Assembly (NCBI RefSeq): GCF_036417845.1
Contig: NC_089981.1
Span: forward strand, 20,542,001-20,606,000
Direction: 5' to 3'
DNA from: Apteryx mantelli
Lineage: Eukaryota > Chordata > Aves > Apterygiformes > Apterygidae
Length of the DNA: 64,000 bases
Shown here: one piece after another, positions 12,601-22,310 of the stretch
Numbering within the stretch: the stretch's first letter is position 1
Layout: each line of letters begins with the position of its first letter
Program-made: the position numbers and the translations under genes
The notes under the pieces: model-generated
The model's input: only the letters and a program-made list of their open reading frames with translations
Database searches by the model: none
Told to the model about the DNA's origin: nothing

Positions 12601-14389
12601 TCTGGGGGCACAGGACAGTGGTGGTGGGCAGCTGGGATCAGGGATTTGGAGATGGGGAATAGCAGGCTGTTCTTGACTACTGAGTCCAAATCTCCCAGCC
12701 TCCAGACACAGCAGCAAATCCACCTCTCAGGGCTGAACCCCAGATGCCAATTCAAGCTGTGCATTGCACCAGGGATAAGGGGGATGTACTGGCCCACTAT
12801 CCACATTCCCTTACCGAGGTCAGAAGTCGCTGTGTTCTGCAGGATGAAGTTCACAATCCGTATCCTGAGCAAGGAGAAACTGGGGTTAAAGGCTGTTCTG
12901 GGGATGCAGACTGGCTTTCTGGCCCTGAAAAGCAGGGCAGCAGGAAGGAAGGGAGAAGAGGTACACCAAAATCCAAAGGCAGAAGGGGGAAAGAAAGGGT
13001 GACTTGGCTGTGGACAGTGAGGAGCTGGCAACTTAGCACCAACTTGCAGTGGTAGGTGACTTTCTGTGGAATGGGAATTCCTGGGATGCCTGGAAATGGG
13101 AAGCCTGGCAAAACCCTGAGCTGAACTGGAAAAATCAGTGCTAGCGCTGAGGAACAGGACTGCAAGGCGCAGGTAGCCAGTAGCTCAGCTCAGTACCCAC
13201 CTGGTGGTCACTGGTACATCATTATGGGCATTGGGGCTTTGCGACCTGCCGTCTGTGTTCCCCAGGAGCCATTTGTATTTCCGGAAGATCCATTTTGGGG
13301 CACGGACCCCATAAAACAGCTTCCTTTCCTCAATTTTCTAGGGGATGGAAGAGAAGGACTGTTAGAGCAATGCTGTCTGAGCCAAAGGCCTCGTCAAAGG
13401 GACTCGCACTGGGAGGGCAGGGGTCTGGATGAAAGCGAGAACAAAAGGCTGCAGAGCTCCATTTTCCCAGGAAAGTAGAGACGTGAAGGTCCTTCAGCTG
13501 CTTGTTGCCTCTCATCTTCCACTGTGGCCTGGTCCCTGATGCTGGGGAAAGCCTGTGGCCTGATTTCCAAACCTTCCTTTTCTCGGCAGTGGTAGGGGAA
13601 GGATTGTTGTGACCTTAGCGTACCCAAAGACTGAGCTGCCTGGATGCTGCCTGTCAGGCCAAAACAGGCTCAGGTGTCCTGGCTGCATGTTGTTACTGGG
13701 GATGGGGATTTGTTTTGAAACAACCCCACGATGGGCCAGAATCAAGAGGGCATCACAAGGCACAAAGTGGCAAAAGGGCTGTGCGAGTTCTGGGGCTGGT
13801 GTCTCCCCCACTCAAGTGCCTGGTGTGTTTTGCAGCACTGGTGGGGAGGGAGACTGGCTGGTTGGTTCAGGCCTCTCCCAGCTCCTGGGATGCAGGAGCC
13901 TGAACCATGCTCAGATCTCAAGTACTACAAGATATCCCAGTATCCGCTGCCTTTCCCTCCTATGGCCCCTCACCTTGATGGTGAACCCCTTCTTGCTCAG
14001 CTCATCCAGGAACTTCTTCCTCTTGATCTCCTTCCCACTGCCCGTTTGATGGATGTCACTCACGAGGACGAAATCCCACTCCTGTTCATCCTGCCCACAG
14101 AAAACCCCAGGGAATTAACAGAGGGTAGATTTCCTCCAGCCTTGCAGATTTGGGGGGGAGGGGGTGGGTTGACTTCTGTCCCACCCATGTTAGAGGGTCC
14201 CCAGGGACTGAAAGTGAGCAGGAGAGTGGGGAAGGGGAAACTGAGTCAGCCCCTGGCTGTGACATCCTCCCTTTCCCCCTTTTGGAGCTGTGCTGAACCC
14301 TCTGTGAGTGCAGAGGGAGCAAAGCTTACCGGGGCAGATGGGTCCAAATCATCAGGAAACTCTCCCAAGTGAGTCAACAGAATTTCATC
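521..14389 (-). CDS. ANO9: Anoctamin-9 (TMEM16J), 22 coding exons, both ends incomplete
   Basis: This gene encodes a ten-helix membrane protein of the anoctamin/TMEM16 family of Ca2+-regulated ion channels and lipid scramblases. ANO9 itself has been reported as a cation channel with weak scrambling; that is literature memory. Coding exons on the minus strand (plus coordinates): 14330-14389, 13974-14090, 13201-13337, 12815-12864, 12224-12282, 11930-12012, 9596-9730, 9377-9473, 8901-8961, 7463-7545, 6504-6608, 5654-5818, 5526-5562, 4817-4928, 4370-4427, 4087-4184, 3283-3449, 2613-2765, 2117-2264, 1239-1346, 877-970, 521-633. All are flanked by AG and GT and the phases join without a stop: 2240 nt, 746 codons plus 2 nt, against about 782 residues for human ANO9. 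Numbering below starts at the first codon of 14330-14389. Ca2+-site positions N479, E482, E537, E540, E569 and D573 are all present. ANO9 rather than another anoctamin is chosen for the short N-terminus, the best remembered similarity and the neighbouring PTDSS2. No start codon exon or stop codon exon was securely found. Confidence 0.93.
877..970 (-). CDS. ANO9: ANO9 exon, start of TM10
   Basis: The exon encodes [20 protein letters not shown] and then [11 protein letters not shown], matching YRDYRNPPDYNFSEQFWFLL and IRLAFVILFE of human ANO9. Confidence 0.94.
1239..1346 (-). CDS. ANO9: ANO9 exon, TM9-TM10 extracellular loop
   Basis: The exon encodes [20 protein letters not shown] and ends RHEISEC, similar to CLKGYVNHSLSVF in human. 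NYS is a possible glycosylation sequon. Confidence 0.92.
2117..2264 (-). CDS. ANO9: ANO9 exon with TM9
   Basis: The exon encodes [20 protein letters not shown], then [20 protein letters not shown]9 and the TSxFIPR-like segment match ANO9. ENST near the end is a possible N-glycosylation sequon on an extracellular loop. Confidence 0.95.
2613..2765 (-). CDS. ANO9: ANO9 exon with TM7-TM8, core of the Ca2+ site
   Basis: The exon encodes [20 protein letters not shown] and then [13 protein letters not shown], ending RKAKDI. FPLAPL and EIRLDA are the most conserved blocks of the family; E569 and D573 are the TM8 Ca2+ ligands. Confidence 0.97.
3283..3449 (-). CDS. ANO9: ANO9 exon, TM6-TM7 linker and start of TM7
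   Basis: The exon encodes a basic stretch [13 protein letters not shown], an acidic run EEEEAED, then [16 protein letters not shown]537 and E540 match the two TM7 glutamates that coordinate Ca2+ in ANO1. Confidence 0.94.
4087..4184 (-). CDS. ANO9: ANO9 exon with TM6, first Ca2+-site residues
   Basis: The exon encodes [20 protein letters not shown] and then [13 protein letters not shown]479 and E482 sit at the positions that bind Ca2+ in TM6 of ANO1. Ends with two bases of Pro 486. Confidence 0.95.
4370..4427 (-). CDS. ANO9: ANO9 small exon, TM5-TM6 loop
   Basis: The 58-nt exon completes Arg and encodes [19 protein letters not shown], matching INGHPGKSTRLAGLWKLEE in human ANO9. Confidence 0.95.
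4643..4656. repeat. Homopolymer C14 tract
   Basis: Fourteen consecutive C on the plus strand, G14 on the ANO9 sense strand, within the 4428-4816 intron. Likely length-polymorphic and prone to sequencing error. Confidence 0.95.
4817..4928 (-). CDS. ANO9: ANO9 exon with TM5
   Basis: The exon encodes [20 protein letters not shown] and then [16 protein letters not shown]. The [13 protein letters not shown] segment is TM5 of ANO9. It ends with two bases of Arg 434. Confidence 0.95.
5526..5562 (-). CDS. ANO9: ANO9 small exon, TM4-TM5 loop
   Basis: The 37-nt exon encodes [12 protein letters not shown] plus one base, equal to INRCVALKLCDF in human. It is too short to find by ORF length and is supported by splice sites and the protein match. 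Confidence 0.92.
5654..5818 (-). CDS. ANO9: ANO9 exon, TM3-TM4
   Basis: The 55 codons include [20 protein letters not shown] and, after a loop, [14 protein letters not shown] (TM4). Phase 0 at both ends. Closely matches MIGMAHVLVVYRV and TGALVHYVTIIIMTK of human ANO9. Confidence 0.95.
6504..6608 (-). CDS. ANO9: ANO9 exon, loop to TM3
   Basis: The 35 codons start [20 protein letters not shown] and end in a hydrophobic run LLLVLVM, the first half of TM3. The donor (GTACATG) is weaker than the others, but the join to IAVLIGIAH matches human. Confidence 0.9.
7463..7545 (-). CDS. ANO9: ANO9 exon, end of TM2 and cytosolic loop
   Basis: The exon encodes [20 protein letters not shown] and ends YRWDDDE. 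ATVFLE.WKRQ is a hallmark of the whole anoctamin family. Confidence 0.95.
8901..8961 (-). CDS. ANO9: ANO9 exon, start of TM2
   Basis: The 61-nt exon encodes [20 protein letters not shown], matching LTHLFDNDGTVVFAIFMALW in human ANO9. One base remains for the next codon (Ala 267). Confidence 0.93.
9377..9473 (-). CDS. ANO9: ANO9 exon, cysteine-rich first extracellular loop
   Basis: The exon encodes [18 protein letters not shown] followed by LSDTCTYAK. The Cys spacing is that of the TM1-TM2 extracellular loop of anoctamins, where disulfides form. Confidence 0.94.
9596..9730 (-). CDS. ANO9: ANO9 exon with transmembrane helix 1
   Basis: The exon encodes [19 protein letters not shown] and then a hydrophobic stretch to GSNQV (residues about 176-207, TM1). 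Two donors are possible at the 3' end. The GTAAGG site just before 9596 is chosen over GTGAGG a few bases earlier, because only it gives the NQVSKEIC join matching mammalian SQISKEIC. Confidence 0.93.
9968..9982. repeat. (CAG)5 trinucleotide run
   Basis: Five CAG units on the plus strand inside the 9731-11929 ANO9 intron. Short; not in the coding sequence. Confidence 0.95.
11229..11250 (+). other. G-rich tract, possible G-quadruplex
   Basis: A G8 run is followed by TGA, G4, TGA, G4, preceded by a T/G-rich stretch. With the G8 run split in two, this gives four G-runs with short loops. It lies on the strand opposite to the ANO9 transcript, in an intron. Confidence 0.6.
11930..12012 (-). CDS. 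ANO9: ANO9 exon before the first membrane helix
   Basis: The 27 codons plus two bases begin [18 protein letters not shown] and include CKQPIEKI. This corresponds to WARWRHMF.EQPVDEIR of human ANO9, the pre-TM1 linker. An open frame continues upstream of the acceptor into the intron, but the phase match to the preceding FPLHK exon fixes the start. Confidence 0.9.
12224..12282 (-). CDS. ANO9: ANO9 exon, N-terminal domain
   Basis: The exon encodes [20 protein letters not shown], matching the LMKDGVFEA.FPLHK block of human ANO9. It ends in phase 0 with donor GTGAGG. Confidence 0.92.
12815..12864 (-). CDS. ANO9: ANO9 exon, N-terminal domain
   Basis: The 50-nt exon encodes [24 protein letters not shown] is nearly identical to mammalian ANO9. 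It completes the split Arg and leaves one base for the next codon. Confidence 0.9.
13201..13337 (-). CDS. ANO9: ANO9 exon, N-terminal domain
   Basis: The exon encodes [18 protein letters not shown] and onward to DVPVTT. The KxFxGIRA-type segment is typical of anoctamins. It ends with two bases of the Arg codon (residue 105) that is completed in the next exon. Confidence 0.88.
13974..14090 (-). CDS. ANO9: ANO9 exon, start of cytosolic N-terminal domain
   Basis: The 39 codons begin [15 protein letters not shown] and end [12 protein letters not shown]. This matches the WDYVLV...FLEEL..KGF pattern of the anoctamin dimerisation domain. Phase 0 at both ends, donor GTGAGG. Confidence 0.88.
14152..14168 (+). 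other. G-rich tract, possible G-quadruplex
   Basis: Runs of G7, G5 and G3 are separated by single A and T. The G7 run can supply two G3 runs. Located in the intron between the first two recognised ANO9 exons, on the template strand. Confidence 0.55.
14330..14389 (-). CDS. ANO9: ANO9 coding exon, most upstream one recognised
   Basis: The 20 codons read [20 protein letters not shown] and align loosely with the acidic N-terminus of mammalian ANO9. Acceptor (CCACAG) and donor (GTAAGC) are good, and the next exon continues in phase 0. There is no ATG, so a further upstream exon must supply the start; I did not find it. Confidence 0.72.
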
Positions 14390-17300
14390 CTGTGGAAGAG
14401 AAAACCAGGGGAGGCTTCAGCATGATTCCTGGGAGATCCCATGTCTGGACTTGGAGCAAACCTGTCCCTGCAAACATCTAGAAGGCATTGCGACCACCTG
14501 GATCAGAGCCTTACCCCACTGCTGGAGCAACGGGACCAAAGTGCTCTGCTCTGGCTGCTAAAAGCAGGTGAGAAATGTTTTGTTTGTTTGTTTTTTAATG
14601 GGGCACAGAAACCTGTCTCTAATAGTACAGACAAACATTTTGCACTGCTGTCTGCTGACCCAGCACTGTAGTGGTCTGCAGAGGCTCTGTGAGACTGTCT
14701 GAGCTTTGCAGCTCGGGGGATTTGGCAGTAGCAGAAGAAAGGCATCCCGAAAGAGAGCATGGGCAGGATGTACTTGGGCATCCCCTAGCCTGGCTGACCT
14801 AGGGGCAGATGGAGGTGTGTGGCTAGGCTGGATAGACACAGCAAAGAGTGGTTTTTGCCTGTCAGCCAAGCAACGAGATCAAATAAAACTGCTGGGGAAG
14901 AGCAGGGTACATCCCAGTGCCAGTCTGGTTTCCTTCTGGTTTATCTGAAGAAGAGGGAATCAATGGTCCCAAAATAAAGGCAGGTGGGACAGCAGGTTAC
15001 TCTGCAGGACAGAAAGACCTTCCAGTGATGTCCAGATCCTAGGAGCCTGTGCTCAGTTCTGCTAGTCCTATTATTGCTAGTGCCTCACTGCCAGACCCTG
15101 CAACTCCTTTGCCTCCAAAAGGCAGAGGGAAGAGTGATTCACATCTGTCACGGTGGTGGGGCCATGTTTGGGAGGAGATGAATTAATGAACATTGCAAAG
15201 GATTTTTGGAATGAATGTTCGTGGTGTGGCCCCACAAACAGTTATGCTGCTGTTCCCAGGGGCATGATGACACAGCACAGAAGCAGGAGGGAGCTGCCAG
15301 GGGATGGGAATATCATCAGGCAGTATTGACACCCAAGTCTGTGTCCCGAAAGACCAGCCAGACAAACAAGTTTATCCAGCTGTTGTCTCCAGAACTGAGC
15401 CATGATGGTGCAACCAAGCTGTGCTGTAAGATCTGGATCCCAAGTTCTCACTTAAGAATTAGGCTGTGGGAGCAGAGTAGACCAGGATGAGGAAAGGATT
15501 GAAACGCTTTGCCAAAACCTCTCTCACATGGAGCCAGGGTCCAGAGTTCACCCAAAGCGAAAGGGCTGTGTGAAAACTGATCAATGGAAAGCCAAACTGA
15601 GAAGGCAGCCAAAGGTTAAAACCGTTCCAGAAAGGCGTTTCTTCTATGGACAAAGGAGAGTGGGCCATCTTGCTGCTTGCTGATGCTTTTTATTTGGCAA
15701 GTCTTGCTGAGTGAGGCTGCGAGGCTTGAGAAGCAGGACTTCCACTCCAGAGGTGCTGTTAGAGTAGGGACCAGCGCTGCCTGCTGCCAGACCTAGTTCA
15801 AGCCACAGAGGGCGTTTCTGGTGCTCTCTGCTCCATCACAGCCCTGAGCCGCTTTTGAGGTGGGAGAATTGGGTTTTTGCTGTCAGCTCCCCCTCTTGCC
15901 TTGGTTTTCCCCATGTTGCTCCCGCTCTTCCAGGTGGGTAAGCACTTAGCTGGAGCAGCAACTCTCCTTGCCCTCAGCCGAGAGCCCATGTCCAGGCATA
16001 TGGGGAGGGAGTAGGAGCCCTCGCTCTGTGGCTCTGCCCCATCTGCTGATGCTGGCACAGATCCAGGCTGGCACCACCTCTCTGCAGGTCGCGTTATCTC
16101 ATTCCTGCCTAGCTGGTTTCTCTCAGCCTGTGTGCACACCAGCCTCATCCTGCAAAGATTGCCTACTGGGGCTCCCGGCGTTTCAGCTCTGCCAGCGACC
16201 ACTGTGAGGTGGAGAAGGGAGTGGTACCTTCTTTTTGGTGAGGGTAAGGGGGGAAAAGGTGCAGCCACTAGGTTTTTGAGGTGTTCTCAGATGCCAACAC
16301 CTCTGCACCACTGTCCTGCTGCTGTTAACCACAGCTGAGAGCGGGAAGAGGTGAACAGATGTGCTAGCACCGCAACTTCAGTTTCCAGGTCACCCCCAGC
16401 CCCACATCTGTAGGCCGGGTACCCTGCTTGGGAGGCAAGGTATCCTGACGAGCTCAGCTCTTTCCTGGGAGAGATGCTGGTAGGATTATAAAGGTAGGCT
16501 TATAAATGGGCCGCATCCAGCCCTGGGGCTTGGTCTATGTAGCCAGGCTGAGGGGGCTGGAGGCATCTGGAGTAACAGGGCCTGACCCCCAGCGGCAGGG
16601 CTGTTCCCCTGCCCCACGGTGTTGCGCAGTGTCTAACATTTGTGATCTACCTGTGCTGGGGAGTAAGGAAGAGCTATCTTTAGGTACTGGGCTAATGCCG
16701 CAGTACCACATGGTGCTGGGTGTTAGCACACCCCCCAAGTACAGTAGCTGCTTTGCTCTTAAAAGCTACTCTGCAAGCTGCTTTTAAGGAGAAAAGCCGC
16801 TACTGTGCCTTCTTTTTCTTCCAAGGTTTGGATGAGAGTGAGGAGACCCCTGCCACAACAGGCACAAACCCCTTCCTTGTCTCCCTTCTCTCTCCATGCT
16901 ATCTCCTCAATAGTTGCACTCACCTTCCCCTTCTTATTTTGGTTTCTCTAGTACTATTGTAATATATATATGTAATATGTCTCAGTGTCACCATGCAGCA
17001 CAGCATTGGGATATGCCTTTTTTTCTTTTTTTTTCCTGGTTCATCCATAATTATGTGCAATTCGACAGCTCTCCCTGTTCATACCCCCACCAGCTCTGAC
17101 GTGCAGCTGTACGGGGAAGCTGCTCCAGACCGCTGACAGTGGTACTGGCCCCTGTGCCCGTCTCTACCCCTGCCTCGGGGACTTATTTAGGTCGCCAGCG
17201 CACAGTGCTCTAGGCAATAAGGATGTCATGATACCTGGATCTTTAGCAGCTCGGCAGGCTTTTCGCTATGTTCCCATAGCAACACAATTTACTGCGTGGT

Positions 17301-18992
17301 ACCCCCTCTGCAGGCAGAGTGAATCTGCATATGAGGGAGCAGGCTGAAAACCGGGAAGCAAGGATGAACTTGCGAAATATTTGCGGTTTGTTGCAATTCC
17401 CAGTACCCCTTCTCTGGAGCAATAACGGATAAAAAATATCTTGAGCTCCAGAGGGGGAATCTTCAAACATATGATGACTAAAGTGTCAGTTCAGCAGGCT
17501 TAAGGCATTATGGTGGCTACTATAATGCACACGAGCTGGGCTAAGCAAGAGGCAAAGGCGGCTTTAAGCCCTGGCCCCTGGGACTGTTGTGCAGCAGCCC
17601 AGCCTGCTCTTTGGGCCGGAGGTAGCTTGTGCTAAAGGGACAGGGACATCTGGTCACTAGTAGTCCTACACCTGCTTTCCGGCCTGGGCGACTAGGGCCA
17701 CTATCCCCCAGCCCTCGGGCAGCATGAGGCAGCTGGATAGGTGCTTTGTGCAGGCAAAGCAGCCTTGGCCCTGAAGGGGTTGTAAAAAATGTGAACTCTA
17801 ATCCTTGCTATCGAGGAGGAAGGTGCCAGTTTAGCTCTTTCCTGACCCACATTTGGAGCAGGGTTGGAGCCATGTCGTGTGAAGGTGTAACAGAAGTAAC
17901 CTGCACAATGAGAAGCTCTAATTTTAATGTAGGAAGGGTTTACGTGCCCTAAAGAGCACCTTGCTTCTCTCTAGCTGTGGGTCTTGCCTCTTTGAAAGAC
18001 CGTAATACCTACTTTTGGGCTCCTGCCCGTAGTGTAGTCATCTGTTATTTTTTAGGCTAAGGACCTGGCTAGGATTAGGTATCCTTGTTTTCCTTTCTAA
18101 CCACAGATTGGTGAAGGTTTGGGTGGTTCCTGTCACCCACACTGAGAAGATCAAATCACTATCTCGGGGATGTTTCCTACAAATGCTTCCTGTACCCTCC
18201 TCCCCTCCCCTAAAGCGCTTCCACCTTACGTCATAGTTTCCTAAGAAATGTGATCATCTTTAACTGAGAAGACACCTATACAATTACCATCTGTCCCAAT
18301 CTTAGGGAGTTTGCAAGGCTTTTTGAATAAAAAAAATTGAATGTTTTTCTTTTCTTCCAAGCTACAGAAACAAAGCTTCATAACTCCCCCTCTTCCCTTG
18401 TTTTATTTCATGGACTCTTGAAACATCCAAGGATGTCAACTCTGCTGTTAAGGCAGTGCCTTTTCCTGAATTTAAATGAGCTCAAGATCTGGCCTCAGTC
18501 TTCCCCCTTGAAACTAGAGAGGGGGGAAAAAAATCCTTCTCTGATTTACGCTCTGGCAATTCTAAACTCTGGCATCAACATCTGGGGCCATGGATGACCT
18601 TCTGGGATGGTGTGGGGAGCTTGGCTCTGCCTCGTTCCCAGGATGCAGGTCCTACAAGCAAGCACAGCACACTGCTTTCCTTGTGGCACGTTCGTAGTAA
18701 GAATGAGATTGCTTGCTGGGAGGAGGAACTGAGGGGTTTTTTTGCTACATTTTGAACACCGGAGTACCTAAGGGGCTCCCTGCACCTGTGCGGTAGAGCA
18801 CAGCACACCATGTTTCTAAGCTACAGGTGGTTCAGAGGTGCCAAAAAACAATGTCCTGTAAACTGGTAAAAAGTTTGTTTCCTACCTGCATGGTGAAGTG
18901 GAAAGTCTTTCCCTTTCTCCCTCTCTCCTTTTGCTCCTCCTGGCAGATCTCTTAGGAGCTGTCCGTCAGGCAGATGACGCAGCCGTGGCTGC

Positions 18993-19052
18993 AAGCGGGA
19001 CAAGCTGAGAGGCTCCTGGGGGAAGCGGGACAAGCTGAGAGGCTACTGGGGG
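18993..19052. repeat. 30-bp direct tandem duplication
   Basis: A 30-bp unit beginning aagcgggacaagctgagagg occurs twice back to back, with a c/a difference after 'ggct' and a changed last pair. The near-identity suggests a recent local duplication. It is intergenic, with no assigned function. Confidence 0.9.
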
Positions 19053-20020
19053 TTTGCCGCAGAGGCAGAGCGTGGTTTGCTTCCCCTGCTCCTCTGCCTG
19101 AGGTCTCATGTGAATTGAGTGGTGACTTCCGTGTGGGACACTCTCCCGCCTTGGGAGGGAGCTGCCTCTGCCTAGCAATGAACAGAAACCAAGGAGGAGG
19201 CGAAAAAGCTGCCCTTCACCCTCATTCAAGGAGTGGCGAGCCCAGTACCGCCCATCAAGGCAGGCAGGTAACCCTTGGGAGTCGGGTGTGTGATACACCT
19301 CGTGCTGTTGCATGTGGGGCTTCATGATCCGGTGTCAACAATTTAGGGAACATCTGTTGGTATTTCATAATCCTTAAGAACAAGTATTCCTTCCCTCATG
19401 GCTAAAGAGCGAAGCATCTAAGTGTCCTCTGATCGTTCCCCCAAACAGCAGTGGCCTCCTGCCTCCCTGCTCTTTAAAATCTTGTCGCTCTTTAGTAGAT
19501 ATGATTTACTAGGCTGGCTTTACTTCAGCCTCCACTTTCCTGATGGGCCCTGTGACATTTGTATCGTGATGCTGGGCCACGGTCTGCTGAAAATCATACC
19601 CAAATCACTGCGGTGGGTTTGTTGACAGAAGCTTGAGGGGGATCCTCAAGCAGGGTGTAAATGCTGCTCTTTTTACGAGGAGGAGGAGTGAAAGCATTGC
19701 TATCTGTAAGCCGTGTCTGACAGCTCTCACTATATCTGTTTCCTGATGTTGTTGTTTTAATTTCTGGAATAAGAGTAGTAGTCTCTTCCCTGTTATGGAA
19801 GGTTTAGTCACCCCCAACAACCAGTCTTGATTCCCTCGTGCCCTTCAAGGGCATTGCTATGGGTAGCTCTTAAATAAAGTGAGTCCTGGGGGGTAATCCA
19901 GGTGCATTCTGGCAGGAAAGGCAGCTAGCATTTCCCGAGTGTCATTCCCAGTCAAGCTGACACAGCTCTGTGGCTTTGCCCAGTGCCTTGGGCAGACTCT
20001 GAATCAGACCTGCAAATCTT

Positions 20021-20045
20021 AAAGAAAAAAAAAAAAAGAAAAAAA
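20021..20045 (+). repeat. A-rich run
   Basis: Almost pure A for 25 bases with two G interruptions. It could be a decayed retroposon tail, but I recognise no element body to its left. Confidence 0.7.
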
Positions 20046-22042
20046 GCAGTCTTCCAAATTTCCTGCTGTATGTGACATGGAGGGCAGAGAAGGGAAGGAG
20101 TGGGTAGACCTTTAGCCTCCCAGAGGTGATCTGTGGGGCTGGTCAGGAGGGGAAAACTGTCTTTATCACCTGCAGCTCTTCATGAGTGTGGGAGAACGTA
20201 TGTGCGTTTATACGGAGAGGGACTGAAGTCTTACAAGATAGCACTGGTCGTGCTTTCTGCATCTCCTGACAGAAGACCGAAGAGCTTTGCAACATGAGCA
20301 CTGCTGGGTTAAACAAAATGGGGTTATATGGAGGTGGCACAGCCACGTGGCTCTGCCTACACATCTGTTTCTTCCACCTGCAAACTTTGCCAAGGGGGAA
20401 CAAGAGGACTTTGCCCTCCAGATAGGCCAGTAATTGAACATGGGCATCACCCATCCCCCTGCCAAAGGCAACCCTTCCATAACCCGCTATCTCGGCATTT
20501 ATAGTTCTTGGGGGAACGGTGCTGAGGATGGCAGCGAGGGAGGGAGATAATAAACCTTCCAATCTGTGGGGGAAAAATCTGCTTAAGACGTGAAGTGGTG
20601 CGGAGCTCCAGTTCATGCATAAACTGAGGCATTGCGTTGCACAACCACATGAACCCTTTGTAAACAGCTAGAATTATTGAATTATCACCTTCAACAGTTT
20701 ATTGCTGCTGGGGCAGGTCAGGTGATCAAATCGTAATCCACTATAGTATCATGTCAGCCTGATAAACTCAAAGCACTCTGGGCAGTGGTTTGGCCTAAAT
20801 CGAGCAAGTTGGCATTGAAGCTGTCTAGGAGTGTTCTCTTGACCTATTAATCCTGGCCAGATGCGGAAATGGAAATTTCCATCTGTGAAGTGATAACATA
20901 CTGCTGAAGTCTTTAATATAATAAACCACTTCGACTAGATAGAGGATGCCTGCCTACACCCTTCCTTGTAACGATGCTTTCTGACAGTGAGCTGCCGTTC
21001 TGAGTGCACAAACGCTATACTGCATGCAAGCATCCCTAATTTAGGATGGCGATAAAATATTTATTTGCTCTCTTCAATCCCCAGGGCCTAGGATTTTTTG
21101 CAGGAGAAGAATTCAAAGGGCATCGCCACCTTGTGTATCTGGCTAGAAGGGCATGAAAGAAGAAAGATCCCTCAGAAGAGGCTGTTTAGATGTTTTTCAG
21201 CACGCAACCACAGCTTTCTGGTTAGCGGGGGCTGTGGTCCCTAGAGCACCTTTATGTCACTCAGGGACTGATTTTGAGCAGAGATTCTCCATCCTGCCCA
21301 GGTATGTTGTTGCTTGAGCAGAGACAGTCTGCGTAGCCAGCTCCTCATATGAGTTCCCAGCAGTGGGGATATTCTTAGCTGCTGCAAAGAATTGGAGTCT
21401 GTTTGTATAGTCTGAGTGGGACAAAATAGCTGGAAAACAAAGGAAACAATTTAGGACCTTTCTGTGTGGTTTTTTTTTTAATGTCCTAATTTTGAAGACA
21501 TCAAAGTCTAGCTTGAAGTATCCAGAAAAATCTGCTAAACGAAATGGGCAGAAGAGAATTCATGTTAAGCTTGAAACCTACCTGCTATTGGAAAAGGAGG
21601 GAAAGACAAGCAGCTTTCTGAAGCCAGTGATGTTGAACAAATGCTTGTTGAACCTCTTAGGCTTAAAGAGTGACTGTAGTGTGTATGTTTCTCAGCAGCT
21701 AGTAAAAATCCTGCTAGAAACACTGCAAATGAGAAAGCTGGCCAAGAACTGAGAGCCTGGAAATGTGTTGGGTCTGAAATCTCAAGCTGCTGTCTTCTAG
21801 CTCCACCAACTGTGCTTTGAGGATTTATTTTGAAATTTCAGACTAAAGCATGAGGGCAGGCGGAGGAACAGCCACTGCGCGCACAGAGAGCATGGCACCC
21901 AAAGCAGGCACGTGCTGCAGAGAGAGGCTAGCCCACAGCTGGATCCAGGGATGACGGCAAAGCAGGGCTTTGTAGCCTTCCTCTGGCCGTATGATGTGGT
22001 GCTGCTCCAGGCAAAAGTATTGGGAGGCTTCACTTCACCTCG

Positions 22043-22310
22043 TAAATCATACAAACAGAAGTGTTGTTGGAAAGGACCTTTGGAGGTCTCTAGTCCAACC
22101 TCCTGCTGACAGCGGGTGTATTGTCAGCACTAGGCTAGGTTAGCCGGGGCTTTGTCTAGCTGAATCTTCAAAACCTGTAATTAAGAGAGGTTCCTCCATC
22201 TATCTGGGCGACCCATTGCAGTGCTGCACAAGCCTCCTAGTAAAAAAGCCTCTGCTAGTGTTCAAACTGCACTTGCCAGGCTGCGATTTATGGCCACTGC
22301 ATCAAAGTCT
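22043..22310 (-). mobile_element. CR1 LINE fragment, 3' end, reverse orientation
   Basis: The plus strand carries the antisense CR1 signature 'ggaaaggacctttggaggtc', then 'ctagtccaacctcctgctg', later 'gttcctccatctatctggg' and a 'cattgcagtgctgcacaag' block. Read on the minus strand this is the 3' terminal part of CR1, ending near 22043 next to a degraded ATTCTATG-type tail (TGTATGATTTACG). CR1 is the dominant LINE of birds and is also found in crocodilians and turtles. The copy is divergent and has no coding capacity. The 22310 boundary is approximate. Confidence 0.85.

Larger units (their letters stand above)
9731..14329. other. ANO9 introns in the right part of the gene
   Basis: Large introns are 9731-11929 (the longest, 2.2 kb), 12283-12814, 12865-13200 and 13338-13973. 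They hold a (CAG)5 run at 9968-9982 and two G-rich tracts (11229-11250 and 14152-14168). The 9731-11929 intron separates the exon before TM1 from the TM1 exon; no extra coding exon is needed, because the phases join directly. Confidence 0.6.

Noticed and set aside
13731..14372. 213-codon plus-strand open frame
   Set aside because: It runs antisense across two well-supported ANO9 exons, so it is a reading-frame shadow.
15798..16268. 156-codon minus-strand frame upstream of ANO9 as a possible first exon
   Set aside because: It starts at GTG, has no donor in the right phase joining to 14389, and does not resemble an anoctamin N-terminus.
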